Shown: positions 1 to 8,337 of the stretch, piece after piece | How positions within the stretch are numbered: the first letter of the stretch is position 1 | Layout of the letters: each line of letters begins with the position of its first letter | Assembly (NCBI GenBank): GCA_036521855.1 | Contig: DATDGY010000240.1 | Location: forward strand, 27,155 to 91,154 | Origin: Angelobacter sp036521855 | Lineage (GTDB): Bacteria > Acidobacteriota > Terriglobia > Terriglobales > Acidobacteriaceae | Direction of reading: 5' to 3' | Length of the DNA stretch: 64,000 nt | The notes under the pieces: generated by a model | Database searches by the model: none | Told to the model about the DNA's origin: nothing | What the model saw: the letters and a program-made list of their open reading frames with translations, nothing else | Made by a program: the position numbers and the translations under genes

Positions 1-1220
1 CTGCCGCCAAAGCCTCCGCCGCCTCCAAAACCGCCGGGCGTGAAGCGTTGCTCCAGCTTGACCAGCTCCACCGGCTGGCCTTCGAAGGGCGCGCCGAGCA
101 TCAGCAGATGATCGCGGTAGGGCGCTTGGGTTTTGGGGTCGCCGCCATCGAGCGCCTCGGCCCAGACCAGCGTCGCCGGCAGCGTGGCCACCCACTCGGA
201 ATCGCGCGGCCCGGTCAGCACCCCTTCCGTGGGTACGTGATCGGCCAACGGCTGGCTGGCAACCTTGTATTCGAGCTTGCCGGAGCGGTCCCAGACGTCC
301 ACTTCGCGGGGAAAATCGCTCTCCGGCATGATGTAGGAGTAGGGACGGTGGATGCGGCTCACTAGAAAATGCTGGCCATCGGGCGAAGGCTGCACTTGGG
401 CGAAGATCGCGGGTTTGCCCACGTTGCTCTCGGTCGTCATACTGGCTTTGAATGGCCCCAGCTTTCCTGCATGTACCCGCACCAATACCAACTGCGCGGT
501 GGCGTAGTAGTCAAACAGGGCCTCGTCATGTGCGTCTTCGAGCAGGTCTTCATAAGTGCGCACCGGGGCTTTCTTTCCGTCGCTTTCCTGGATGATCGGA
601 CCCTCGGGAACCTTTGCTTCGGCTGGAGGAGTGCCCCGCCCGCGGGGGATTGTCTGCACCAAAAGCGAGTGTCCGTCGGGCATCCACTGTACGGCCTCGC
701 CCATGACGGCGTTGATCTTGATGCCTTCGTAGCGGCTTGCGATCCCTGATGCGACGCTACCGATCCAAAGCTCAGTCCCGTTGCTGGTGGCGTTCATGAA
801 CGCGAACTGCGTCGCATCGGGTGACCATTCGGGCGCGCTTAGATAGGCGTTCGCAGGCAATCCGGTAATCTTCCGCGTTTTGCCGGTGGCAATATCTACC
901 AGGCTCAGGCCAACGATTCGCGGAGGATGATGGCGGCCGTTGGTCACGGGATTAATCCGGAGCCCAGCCAGGCGAAGCATGGGCTGGGCCAGATCGGCGA
1001 TGGGCGGATATTGCAAACGATCAGCCACCAGAAGATAGTCGGACTTGGGGCTGACCAGCACCAACGGTGTCGGCGCGGCGCTCAGAATGTCATGGATCGG
1101 CTGTGGCGCCTGCTGGTAGCCATGGAAAACTGCCGGCTCGGTCTGAGCGACCAAGACAGGAGAAGCACAGATAACAGCAAAGACGAAGGAAGAGAATACG
1201 CGACGAATCAACGGGTGCAT
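1..1220 (-). CDS. S9 family serine peptidase (glutamyl endopeptidase-like), C-terminus outside window
   Basis: The translation opens with a Sec signal peptide (MHPLIRRVFSSFVFAVICA, cleavage near VLVAQ). A segment typical of the S9D glutamyl/prolyl oligopeptidase group follows: YQQAP.PIHDILSAAPTP, then YPPIADLAQPMLRLAGLRINP. WD-like propeller strands come next (EWSPDATQFAF, QWMPDGHSL, QVQPSPDGQHFLVSR). About 406 residues are present; the catalytic alpha/beta-hydrolase domain lies beyond base 1, so the Ser-Asp-His triad cannot be checked. The ATG at 1220 follows a GAGAGGG ribosome site. The visible part ends in a glycine-rich stretch (GGFGGGGGFGG). Likely a periplasmic or secreted exopeptidase. 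Confidence 0.85.
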   Translation of the reverse strand, partial: MHPLIRRVFSSFVFAVICASPVLVAQTEPAVFHGYQQAPQPIHDILSAAPTPLVLVSPKSDYLLVADRLQYPPIADLAQPMLRLAGLRINPVTNGRHHPPRIVGLSLVDIATGKTRKITGLPANAYLSAPEWSPDATQFAFMNATSNGTELWIGSVASGIASRYEGIKINAVMGEAVQWMPDGHSLLVQTIPRGRGTPPAEAKVPEGPIIQESDGKKAPVRTYEDLLEDAHDEALFDYYATAQLVLVRVHAGKLGPFKASMTTESNVGKPAIFAQVQPSPDGQHFLVSRIHRPYSYIMPESDFPREVDVWDRSGKLEYKVASQPLADHVPTEGVLTGPRDSEWVATLPATLVWAEALDGGDPKTQAPYRDHLLMLGAPFEGQPVELVKLEQRFTPGGFGGGGGFGG

Positions 1221-1407
1221 GGGATCGCCCTCTCGGCTGGATTTTTTCGAGGAGAAGTGTAATGGATTCGCAGGGGAGAGGGTATAAGTTTTACGCTTCT
1301 TTACGCGCGAGCATGCAGCCTCGGGAACAAGATCGGGGCATCAGCGCGATTCTCGTTCCAAGTCTTGACCATACCTGATATATAGGAGCGTGCCGGAGGC
1401 AAAGACG

Positions 1408-2637
1408 GTGGCTACTTCTATCGACAGCGCGATCACCAGGCAGAAAGCAACGCTTGCTGCCGACACGCCGGCGGTCAGCAGGCAGGCGCGACTCGAGTCA
1501 CTGGATGTCTTTCGCGGGCTGACGATCGCAAGCATGATCCTGGTTAACGATCCTGGGACGTGGAGCGCGATCTACTGGCCGCTGGCGCACGCCGACGAGC
1601 TGATGAGCGAGCACCCTGCGGGCTGGTATCCGGGGAAATGGTGGGTGGACGCGAACGGGTGGACGCCCACGGACCTAGTCTTCCCGTTCTTCCTGTTTAT
1701 CGCCGGCGTATCCATGGTGCTGTCGTTTGCGGCGCGGCAGGCGCGTGGCGACTCCCGCCGGGAGCTCATGAAGCATGTGGCGCGGCGAAGCGCGCTGATC
1801 CTGCTGATCGGCTGGTTGATCCACCTTCAGCCGTATTTCGACTTTTCGCGGATGCGTTATCCCGGGGTGCTCCCGCGAATCGCGGTGGTGTATCTATGCG
1901 CGGCGGTGATTACGCTGTGGACGGCGCGCCGGGGGCGGATCGCATGGATTGCCGGACTTCTCGCCGGCTATTACGCCGTGATGCGGTTCATCCCGGTACC
2001 GGGATGCGATCATGCCGCGTGGATGACGCAGCATTGCAGCCTGGCTGGATGGATCGACCGCACGCTGATGCTCGGACACCTGTACCGCCCGGATTTTGAT
2101 CCCGAGGGATTGCTCAGCACTTTCCCGGCGATCGCAACCACGCTGTTGGGGACGTTGACCGGAGAATTCCTGTCCGGCTCGGGAAGCCTGTCGCGCAAGG
2201 TGCGCGGCCTGGGCATTGCCGGGGCGGCAGGCGTGGTTGCCGGCTACGCGTGGCATCCCTGGTTCCCTATCTACAAGCCGCTGTGGACCAGTTCGTACGT
2301 GCTCTTTACGGCGGGGGCCGCTTGCCTCCTGCTGGCGCTCTGCTGGTGGCTGATCGAGATGCGCGGCTGGCGGAGGTGGGACAGGCCGTTCCTTTGGCTG
2401 GGCTCGAACGCTATTCTGGCGTACGCGCTCTCCACGTTCTTCGCGAAAGAGGGATTTGTGTTCAAGGTAACCGACGGGACACAAGCGATCGGAATACAAG
2501 CCTGGATCTATCGCCACTGGTTCGCGCCGCTGGCGCAAGCCAAGAATGCGTCCCTGGCTTTCGCCATCTGTTACGTAGCGCTCTGGACGCTGGTTGCGTG
2601 GTGCTTCTACCGGAAGAAAATCTTTCTAAGGGTCTAG
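1408..2637 (+). CDS. NagX-like membrane acyltransferase (DUF5009 / heparan-alpha-glucosaminide N-acetyltransferase family)
   Basis: A multi-pass membrane protein of about 409 residues. It starts with the family signature: RLESLDVFRGLTIASMILVN, then a WNGW-like segment (ANGWTPTDLVFPFFLFIAGVSM). About ten hydrophobic segments follow. The family (COG4299) is related to the lysosomal enzyme that acetylates terminal glucosamine, and bacterial members often accompany amino-sugar catabolism; no such genes adjoin here. The frame is open from a GTG at 1390, but AGGAG lies only one base before it. GTG 1408 has GGAGG at 1395-1399 with an 8-base spacer and is the better start. The next gene converges from the right. 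Confidence 0.85.
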   Translation: MATSIDSAITRQKATLAADTPAVSRQARLESLDVFRGLTIASMILVNDPGTWSAIYWPLAHADELMSEHPAGWYPGKWWVDANGWTPTDLVFPFFLFIAGVSMVLSFAARQARGDSRRELMKHVARRSALILLIGWLIHLQPYFDFSRMRYPGVLPRIAVVYLCAAVITLWTARRGRIAWIAGLLAGYYAVMRFIPVPGCDHAAWMTQHCSLAGWIDRTLMLGHLYRPDFDPEGLLSTFPAIATTLLGTLTGEFLSGSGSLSRKVRGLGIAGAAGVVAGYAWHPWFPIYKPLWTSSYVLFTAGAACLLLALCWWLIEMRGWRRWDRPFLWLGSNAILAYALSTFFAKEGFVFKVTDGTQAIGIQAWIYRHWFAPLAQAKNASLAFAICYVALWTLVAWCFYRKKIFLRV

Positions 2638-2663
2638 CGGCTCGACACTCAAACGGGCGTTCG

Positions 2664-3605
2664 CTATTTCGCCATCGCCATGGATTTTGGCGATACCAGG
2701 TTCATGTACTCAGTCACAGTGACGAAGCGGTAGCCACGGGTTTTGAGATCGTTGATCAACCGCGGCATGGCGGCCGTGGTTGTCGATAACTCATGGAAAG
2801 CAAGAATGTGGGTGTAGATTCCCTTCTTTTCGCGCTGCTCCACCTGCTTTAATACTGCGTCCACCAGAGAGGGCTTAGGACACTGCGATCGATCCCTGCC
2901 GCCGCACAGATAGTCGAGCGAGTTCACGTCGCGCAGCGCCATGGGGTTTTCCGCCGAGATGGTCAGCACGCGATAGCCCTGCCGTTCGAGGTTCCGGCGC
3001 GCATTTCTGGATATGATCCAGTCTGGAGGGCGGACATAACGGGGCTGTATGCCGGTGACGGCTTTGATGGCTTGCGCGCCCCGGTCCACGTCGCCTATGA
3101 CCCATGGCTCGCCCCTTTTTATCTCGGCACTGCGCAGTTCGATGTGGCTGTAGGTGTGGTCTTCCAACTCGTGGCCGCGCCTGGTCAATTCCTCCGCCGC
3201 CTCAATACAAGTAACGCCAACATTTTCTTCTTGCCGCGGTTCCCCCCAAGTCTTAGGAGTAAGTCGCCAGCCGACGACAAAAAACGTGGCCTTGACGCCA
3301 TTCTTGTCGAGGATATCGACTAGGCCAGGAGCAGGATGAACCCCCTTGGTGCCGAATAGGACATACGGCCGAGGGCCGTCGTCGAAAGTCAGCGCAATGA
3401 GCTTGTCAGCCGAGAAAGCAAAACGTGCATCGGCCATGAGGGTAGGGACGGCCAATGGGGTTCCTTGAAGCGCGACTGCACTGGTAACGCTGTGGCTGGC
3501 TAGTGGAGCGGGGCTGTTCGGGTCGATGCCGGCACTGCCACCGCTACAAGCACTGAGCACACAGAGAACAACGATTGCCAACAACAATCTGACGCACCCC
3601 ATCAC
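2664..3605 (-). CDS. Polysaccharide deacetylase (NodB homology) lipoprotein
   Basis: The N-terminus is a lipoprotein signal (MMGCVRLLLAIVVLCVLSAC, lipobox LSAC), so the product should be a lipid-anchored periplasmic enzyme. The NodB/CE4 motifs are visible: motif 1 TFDDGP near residue 73 (catalytic base and metal Asp), motif 2 HTYSHIEL with both metal-binding His, and motif 3 RPPDWI. The 313-residue length fits a single NodB domain plus leader. The start is GTG 3605 or the adjacent ATG 3602, behind GGAG. CE4 members remove N- or O-acetyl groups from chitin-like glycans, peptidoglycan or xylan; the substrate cannot be read here. It converges with the NagX-like gene, also linked to acetylated amino sugars, but on the opposite strand. 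Confidence 0.88.
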   Translation of the reverse strand: MMGCVRLLLAIVVLCVLSACSGGSAGIDPNSPAPLASHSVTSAVALQGTPLAVPTLMADARFAFSADKLIALTFDDGPRPYVLFGTKGVHPAPGLVDILDKNGVKATFFVVGWRLTPKTWGEPRQEENVGVTCIEAAEELTRRGHELEDHTYSHIELRSAEIKRGEPWVIGDVDRGAQAIKAVTGIQPRYVRPPDWIISRNARRNLERQGYRVLTISAENPMALRDVNSLDYLCGGRDRSQCPKPSLVDAVLKQVEQREKKGIYTHILAFHELSTTTAAMPRLINDLKTRGYRFVTVTEYMNLVSPKSMAMAK

Positions 3606-3969
3606 GATGTCACTCCAATTGACCCGTTCATTACTGAAAGTGCTTCACCTGTAACTCAGAGAAGGCGAATAAAATAAGAAGCACTATCGGCAAATCGCTC
3701 AGTAATCTTTAGCATGGGCGAGGCTCGGTCGATGCAGTCCGAAGGTCATCGACGAAGGTAATTACGCGCGCGCTGGATGGCATGTTGGGAGCCGTAAATG
3801 CGCGGACTTGCTATCGATCGAAATTGGCAGGAACGGAAACGGGTTTTGCCGACGCTGGCATGCCCGTAAAACAGTAACCAAGAGCGTCAAGGCCAATAGT
3901 TGACGCAAACAGGTATTACACTCAGGGCCGTGTTATCGATGAAATGGCGGAAAGCAAACCCAGATATGC
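3606..3969. other. Intergenic, no gene recognised
   Basis: This gap lies between two same-strand (minus) genes: the start of the deacetylase lipoprotein and the stop of the NmrA-like gene. Short reading frames here do not resemble proteins, and no RNA gene or clear terminator was seen. Confidence 0.5.
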
Positions 3970-4872
3970 TCACGCTGCGCTGCTCTTTTGTTTGTACAGC
4001 GGCACAAACACCCCGGATACGAAAGTCTCGAACGAAGTTGGGGTTGTGTTTTGAGGCGTGCGTGCTTCCAGTGCCCGCATGTGACCGGAGTTCAAGGCCG
4101 CCGACATCTCTAGCAGCAGATCAACGAAGTTGGCGGACATGCCGAGTTGCAACAGGGCGGGCCGGAGTTGCGCATCGGGCAATTGCGTGTAGGGGAGATC
4201 GGGCTTGCCGATGGCTTTGCCGATGATCGTGGTGGCTTCCGTATAATCGAGATCGCGCTGGCCGAGCAGTTCGCGGGTCTGATGGCCGCTGAAATCGCGC
4301 TTGTTCAGCGCCGCAGCGGCGGCCTCACCGATGTCGCGGGTGGCGATCAGGGGCAGCTTCAGGTCGGCACGAACGGGTCCGGCGGTCATGCCAAAGGCCT
4401 GGATGATGCCCACCTGTCCCAGCGTGTTTTCCATGAAGTAACCGGCGCGCAGGTGGAGAACGTTGAGGCCGCGGATCTGGTTGAGTTTTTGCTCGAGGTT
4501 GTGCAATCCCAGAACGGGGCCGGTCTTGTCCGACTTATCCGCGCCGAAGCTGCTTAGCGCGGCCACATACTTCACGCCGGTTTTTTGTAAGGCTTCAGCG
4601 ATCGCTGAGACGACTTGGTCTTGGTAACCGCGAACGTCAGGGATGGCGACGTTGGGCGGTATCATGGCATAGACCGCTTCGGCTCCTGTGAAGGCTTTGA
4701 TCAGGGCAGCTGAGTCCGTGATGTCAGCGACAAAAGGCTCGGCTCCCTTTGCCGCCAGCGGTTGCAAGCGTTCGGCGCTTCTGCCTATGGCACGGATCTT
4801 GGCTCCGCCGGCGAGAAGCCGCTCGGCCACAACTTTTCCGGTATTGCCGGTTGCACCTGTAACGACGTACAT
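3970..4872 (-). CDS. NmrA-like NAD(P)-binding oxidoreductase
   Basis: A 300-residue atypical short-chain dehydrogenase. The N-terminal dinucleotide motif VVTGATGNTGKVV fits the NmrA / quinone oxidoreductase-2 group (TGATGxxG). FVADITDSAALIKAFTGAEAVYAMIPP is the usual second conserved block, split here for length. The active-site Tyr-x-x-x-Lys of classical SDRs is not evident, as expected for NmrA proteins, which may act as redox sensors or NAD(P)H reductases. The ATG at 4872 follows GGAGG with a 7-base spacer. It is divergent from the SDR gene at 4972, sharing a 99-bp promoter region. Cytoplasmic; the substrate is not predictable. Confidence 0.85.
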   Translation of the reverse strand: MYVVTGATGNTGKVVAERLLAGGAKIRAIGRSAERLQPLAAKGAEPFVADITDSAALIKAFTGAEAVYAMIPPNVAIPDVRGYQDQVVSAIAEALQKTGVKYVAALSSFGADKSDKTGPVLGLHNLEQKLNQIRGLNVLHLRAGYFMENTLGQVGIIQAFGMTAGPVRADLKLPLIATRDIGEAAAAALNKRDFSGHQTRELLGQRDLDYTEATTIIGKAIGKPDLPYTQLPDAQLRPALLQLGMSANFVDLLLEMSAALNSGHMRALEARTPQNTTPTSFETFVSGVFVPLYKQKSSAA

Positions 4873-4971
4873 GGTTTACCTCCGGTCACTTTCGATGCAC
4901 CAACAGCGCGCCAAGGCTCGTACAAAATTTTTGTGGAAGTAACACGAAAATTGGTCCAAACTTGACCGGCC

Positions 4972-5754
4972 ATGCAGGTGAAAGACAAAACTGTCGTGGT
5001 GACCGGCTCCGGCGGACCGGGCTGCGGGCGCGCCATCGCGCTGCGCTTTGCCCGCGAAGGCGCAAAGGTTGTCGTGACCGATATCAATGATGACGCCGGC
5101 CGCGAGACCCGCCGGCAGGTCGAGCAGGTGGGAGGGCGCGGTGCATACTTCCACGCCGACGTGCGTCGTGAAGACGATGTTCGCGGTCTGATCGAGTTTG
5201 GCGAACGAACCTTCGGCGATCTGGCCGTGCTGGTGAACAACGCTTCAGGACCGGACTTTGGCCCGGTTGGACCGCTGGAGCACTGGCCGGAGATGGTAGC
5301 CACTGATCTGCTAGGCCCCATGTACGCGATCCGGCACGCGATTGAGGCCATGCGGCGCGGCGGAGGCGGCGCCATCGTCAACATCAGTTCAACTTCGTCC
5401 CTGGGATATGGCCCCAACAGCCCATGGCCGGCTTATGACGCAGCCAAGGGCGGCATCCTGCGCTTGACTACCGGGCTGGCTTGGCTGGGCGAGAAAGAGA
5501 ACATCCGCGTGAACTGCCTGTCGCCGGATTGGGTGGCCAGCCCGCAGGTCGTGGCGTACGTCAATTCGCTCAAGCCGGAAGAGCGGGGCCCGCGTGGCGT
5601 ACCTGAACGGCTGATTACGCCGGAAGAAATCGCGGGCGCGGTTCTGCGTCTGGCCACCGATGATTCGCTCGCCGGCCGCGTTATGGTGTGGTGGTGCGGC
5701 CAGCCTCCGCGGCTGATACCGTGGCGCGATCGGGGATACGAGAAGATCGAGTAG
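4972..5754 (+). CDS. Short-chain dehydrogenase/reductase (SDR)
   Basis: A classical SDR of 260 residues. It has the cofactor motif VVTGSGGPGCGRAIA (TGxxxGxG), an acidic residue after beta-2 (VVTDIND) suggesting NAD(H), an NNAS motif, the catalytic Ser in NISSTSS, and the YDAAKGG active site (YxxxK). Substrate specificity is not deducible. The final 25 residues (VWWCGQPPRLIPW onward) replace the usual GGxxR-like ending. There is no strong ribosome site before ATG 4972. It is divergent from the NmrA-like gene. Confidence 0.88.
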   Translation: MQVKDKTVVVTGSGGPGCGRAIALRFAREGAKVVVTDINDDAGRETRRQVEQVGGRGAYFHADVRREDDVRGLIEFGERTFGDLAVLVNNASGPDFGPVGPLEHWPEMVATDLLGPMYAIRHAIEAMRRGGGGAIVNISSTSSLGYGPNSPWPAYDAAKGGILRLTTGLAWLGEKENIRVNCLSPDWVASPQVVAYVNSLKPEERGPRGVPERLITPEEIAGAVLRLATDDSLAGRVMVWWCGQPPRLIPWRDRGYEKIE

Positions 5755-5829
5755 CCTCCGGTTTGTGGTTGCCTTCGCCTCCCGAAAGCTCTTTGTCGAC
5801 GCGAAACACGCGCGGTAGGCTTTGACCTC

Positions 5830-6516
5830 ATGTCTCCGGGTCTACAGATGCAAAGCAACATCACACCAGAACCGCGCGCGATTCGCAGAGGTTTGGCCTT
5901 TCGATGGTTGTTACCTCTTGGGCAGCTTACACTGTGCGCCATCCTCCTTTGGCCAGCACGGCCACAAATCGCGTGTGCACTGCACCTGCCCCGGCTGGCC
6001 GGACCATCACTGGCTTTCCGGTCCGGAAACCCGATATTGCAAGCGTTCGCTAGGTGGTCGGTGAACAACAGCATGGAGACCGTCGCGGCTCTCAACCTGC
6101 CGGCGGGTCTGGTGCAGCTGCCCTACGCGATTGTAAGTGCCGACAAAAACGACTTGATGCCTTCCGGCATGGACCTTCGTGTCTGGCGGGCGATCACGTG
6201 GCCCATTCTGGGAATGGTCTTCTGGTGGATCGCCGGGCGTGGCGCTGAGGCGCTTGTGGCAGCGCAACAAGGGCGGCTGGTTCCTCGGATCGGCTGGCTG
6301 GAAACTACCATCGCCTTTCTTTTGTTGGCGGCCGGGACCACCTTCGTCGTCGGATTCGTGTTCTTCAGCGGGGTGGATCTCCATGATCTGACCCTGCAAT
6401 TGTTTATGATCACGGCAATTCTCTGGGCCTTTCTAGGAAGCTTGACGGTGGCCGCCAAGATCGCGCAAGGGCGGCTCAAGAGAAAACTGCAGCCGAACAC
6501 TCAAGTCGCCGCCTGA
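5830..6516 (+). CDS. Conserved membrane protein of unknown function
   Basis: About 228 residues (222 if the ATG at 5848 is used). It has an N-terminal hydrophobic segment (WLLPLGQLTLCAILLWP), a middle region with the small motif LNLPAGLVQLPYAI, then two or three more membrane spans (ITWPILGMVFWWIAGRG; a hydrophobic stretch near residue 155; ALF-type stretch near 195). The tail is basic. The composition reads like a genuine membrane protein and recalls uncharacterised acidobacterial proteins, but no domain is recognised. It stands alone on the plus strand. Confidence 0.7.
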   Translation: MSPGLQMQSNITPEPRAIRRGLAFRWLLPLGQLTLCAILLWPARPQIACALHLPRLAGPSLAFRSGNPILQAFARWSVNNSMETVAALNLPAGLVQLPYAIVSADKNDLMPSGMDLRVWRAITWPILGMVFWWIAGRGAEALVAAQQGRLVPRIGWLETTIAFLLLAAGTTFVVGFVFFSGVDLHDLTLQLFMITAILWAFLGSLTVAAKIAQGRLKRKLQPNTQVAA

Positions 6517-6603
6517 CGAAGGCTGCTATTCACGCTTCAACCAAGCGAATCGCTGGTCGTCGGTTCACCGATTCGGGCGCACTAGCGCAGAAACGAACAA
6601 GAT

Positions 6604-7209
6604 TCATTTCAGGTGCTTTTGGCCGAGCACGATAGCTGCCGCCAGGGCCGCGGCCTTCTGGTCAGCGGTCCACGGAGGGCCGAGCGCTTTCCCGAGCCCG
6701 GCGATTCTCTTCTTCAACGGCGCCGCATCTGTTCCGAGCGCGGCTTTGGCATGTTGCTCCAGGTCTCGCTCGCGGATACCGGTCACTGGAATCTTCAAAC
6801 TTGCGCAGGCCTCGCGGAAGGCCTGGCGAAAGAACTCGCCTTCCGCTGTATGGATCAGCGCGTGGGAAGCAAGAGTTCCTTCAAGATCCGGCAGCGGCCG
6901 GCCCGAGCTTAGCAGGATTGCCGCTGCCACGACCTTATAGTTCCGGCTGCGAAGCTCGTCGCAGACCTCGGCCATCGCGCTCAGCGCCAGCTTCGCTGCA
7001 GCGAGAGCAGAGCTGACGATGTATTTCTCGGCAGCACGCAGCTGAAGTTTTTTGGCGAAATGATAAGGTTGTGCGGCTCCGGGCGTGCTTCGGTCGATGA
7101 TCTCTACGCGGAGCCGGTCGATGACCTCCACTGCGCCGGGCTCGCCAGAAATGGCCACTAGCGCGCCCCAGCCGGAGTGCACGCGTATGCCGATGCCACA
7201 AGCCTTCAT
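6604..7209 (-). CDS. Conserved hypothetical protein
   Basis: An open frame runs from a GTG at 7236 that overlaps the stop of the acetyltransferase gene. The ATG at 7209 has GGAG nine bases upstream and begins a natural sequence (MKACGIGIRVHSGWGALVAI), giving 201 residues. A central segment (LLSSGRPLPDLEGTLASHAL then IHTAEGEFFRQAF) looks well conserved and may hold functional residues (HALIHTAEGE). No signal peptide or membrane span. I do not recognise a named domain; similar proteins seem common in acidobacteria. Likely co-transcribed with the GNAT gene upstream. Confidence 0.75.
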   Translation of the reverse strand: MKACGIGIRVHSGWGALVAISGEPGAVEVIDRLRVEIIDRSTPGAAQPYHFAKKLQLRAAEKYIVSSALAAAKLALSAMAEVCDELRSRNYKVVAAAILLSSGRPLPDLEGTLASHALIHTAEGEFFRQAFREACASLKIPVTGIRERDLEQHAKAALGTDAAPLKKRIAGLGKALGPPWTADQKAAALAAAIVLGQKHLK

Positions 7210-7232
7210 CTCAACGAACTCCAAAAACAGTT

Positions 7233-7697
7233 TCACAGGGACTTGCGATAGTTCACCGAACGCTCGACTTCAGCAAATCCCAAACCCAGGTGCGCCTGTT
7301 GCGATAGATAGTTATCTGGATGGGTATCGGAGGCCAATTCGCAGCAGTTATGCAGGCGCGCCCAGTCCCCGGCGGCAGCAATAAGCCTAGCCCCGATCCC
7401 TTGCCGACGATATCCCTCCGCAACGTACCAACCCTCGACATAACCTACTGGACGCAATGGGTTACACCCTTCCGCATGCGAACGCAGACCAACTTCAACG
7501 AATCCAGCCAGCAGGCGCTCCTGAACCTCGGCTACCAGAATGGTCAGCGGCATGCTAGATAACGGCGCGCCGGCAAGAATCGCAGCCAACTCGTCTGAGT
7601 GTTCGGTCAAAGGGCCGTCTGGCCAAAGCGCGTGACGCAGCTTGGCCAGTTGCCCGTGATCAGAGGCACGGGCCGATCGGATGTGGACGTTTAGCAC
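7233..7697 (-). CDS. GNAT acetyltransferase, AAC(6')-like
   Basis: A 154-residue single-domain GNAT protein. The acetyl-CoA binding motif A is VEGWYVAEGYRRQGIGARLI (Q/RxxGxG/A). The C-terminal block ELASDTHPDNYLSQQAHLGL followed by GFAEVERSVNYRKSL matches the layout of the aminoglycoside 6'-N-acetyltransferase branch. Whether it acts on aminoglycosides or on another amine cannot be told from sequence. It is followed directly by the conserved hypothetical at 7209 on the same strand, with near-overlapping ends. Confidence 0.85.
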   Translation of the reverse strand: MLNVHIRSARASDHGQLAKLRHALWPDGPLTEHSDELAAILAGAPLSSMPLTILVAEVQERLLAGFVEVGLRSHAEGCNPLRPVGYVEGWYVAEGYRRQGIGARLIAAAGDWARLHNCCELASDTHPDNYLSQQAHLGLGFAEVERSVNYRKSL

Positions 7698-7737
7698 GCT
7701 TCATCGTATCGCGAAACCATCCGGCCACGGACGCGAT

Positions 7738-8208
7738 CTAACGCTTGCGTTCCATATATCGCCCGACCAGGGAGGCGCAGGATTCGATGAACTTTTGGTC
7801 GGGATTCTGAAAAGTGTTGGTGAAGTAAGTTTCTACGTCCAGTTCCGCGACCACGACCTTCCCGCCAAAGATCGGCACGATCAGGTTGCCCTTTACCATA
7901 GGAGATCCGGCAAGATACCGCGGGTCGGCAGACACATCGTTCACCAGGACGGTCTTGCCCGAGGTGGCAGCGGCGCCGCACAACCCGCTGCTGACGGGAA
8001 TGCGCTTGTGGGGCGAAAAACTGCCGGCGTAGGGCCCCAGCACAAGGGCCTTGGGGTCAGAATCCTCGACGAGATAAAATCCCACCCAGTTGTAACGCGT
8101 GACGACTTCGTGCAGACGGCGAGCGATGTGCTCCATGAGGGAGTCCACCGAAGCAGCCGTACGCGCGAATCCCTCAAATTCTTCAAGAAGCTCTTTGAAC
8201 CTGGACAT
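7738..8208 (-). CDS. GAF domain protein, free-Met-sulfoxide-reductase-like but lacking the catalytic Cys
   Basis: 156 residues forming one GAF domain. The arrangement NWVGFYL...LVLGPYAGS...SSGLCGAAATSGKTVLVNDV follows the fRMsr (YebR/MsrC) family. In the E. coli enzyme the catalytic Cys sits in an IACD segment after the GVCG Cys. Here the matching segment reads YLAGSPMVKG, so that Cys is Gly, while the GLCG Cys remains. I infer a ligand-binding or sensory role rather than methionine sulfoxide reduction. Cytoplasmic, no membrane span. Confidence 0.82.
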   Translation of the reverse strand: MSRFKELLEEFEGFARTAASVDSLMEHIARRLHEVVTRYNWVGFYLVEDSDPKALVLGPYAGSFSPHKRIPVSSGLCGAAATSGKTVLVNDVSADPRYLAGSPMVKGNLIVPIFGGKVVVAELDVETYFTNTFQNPDQKFIESCASLVGRYMERKR

Positions 8209-8337
8209 TGTTTGGTGCTTTTATAGCTTGGTCCTGGTTGCGTGGCAAGATCAATTTTCGCATCGGGGAAAGCCCCGCGCCATGCCGAGGTTACCGCGAA
8301 AGCCACTCCTCAACTTTCTCGCGTTTCTTCGTTTGGT

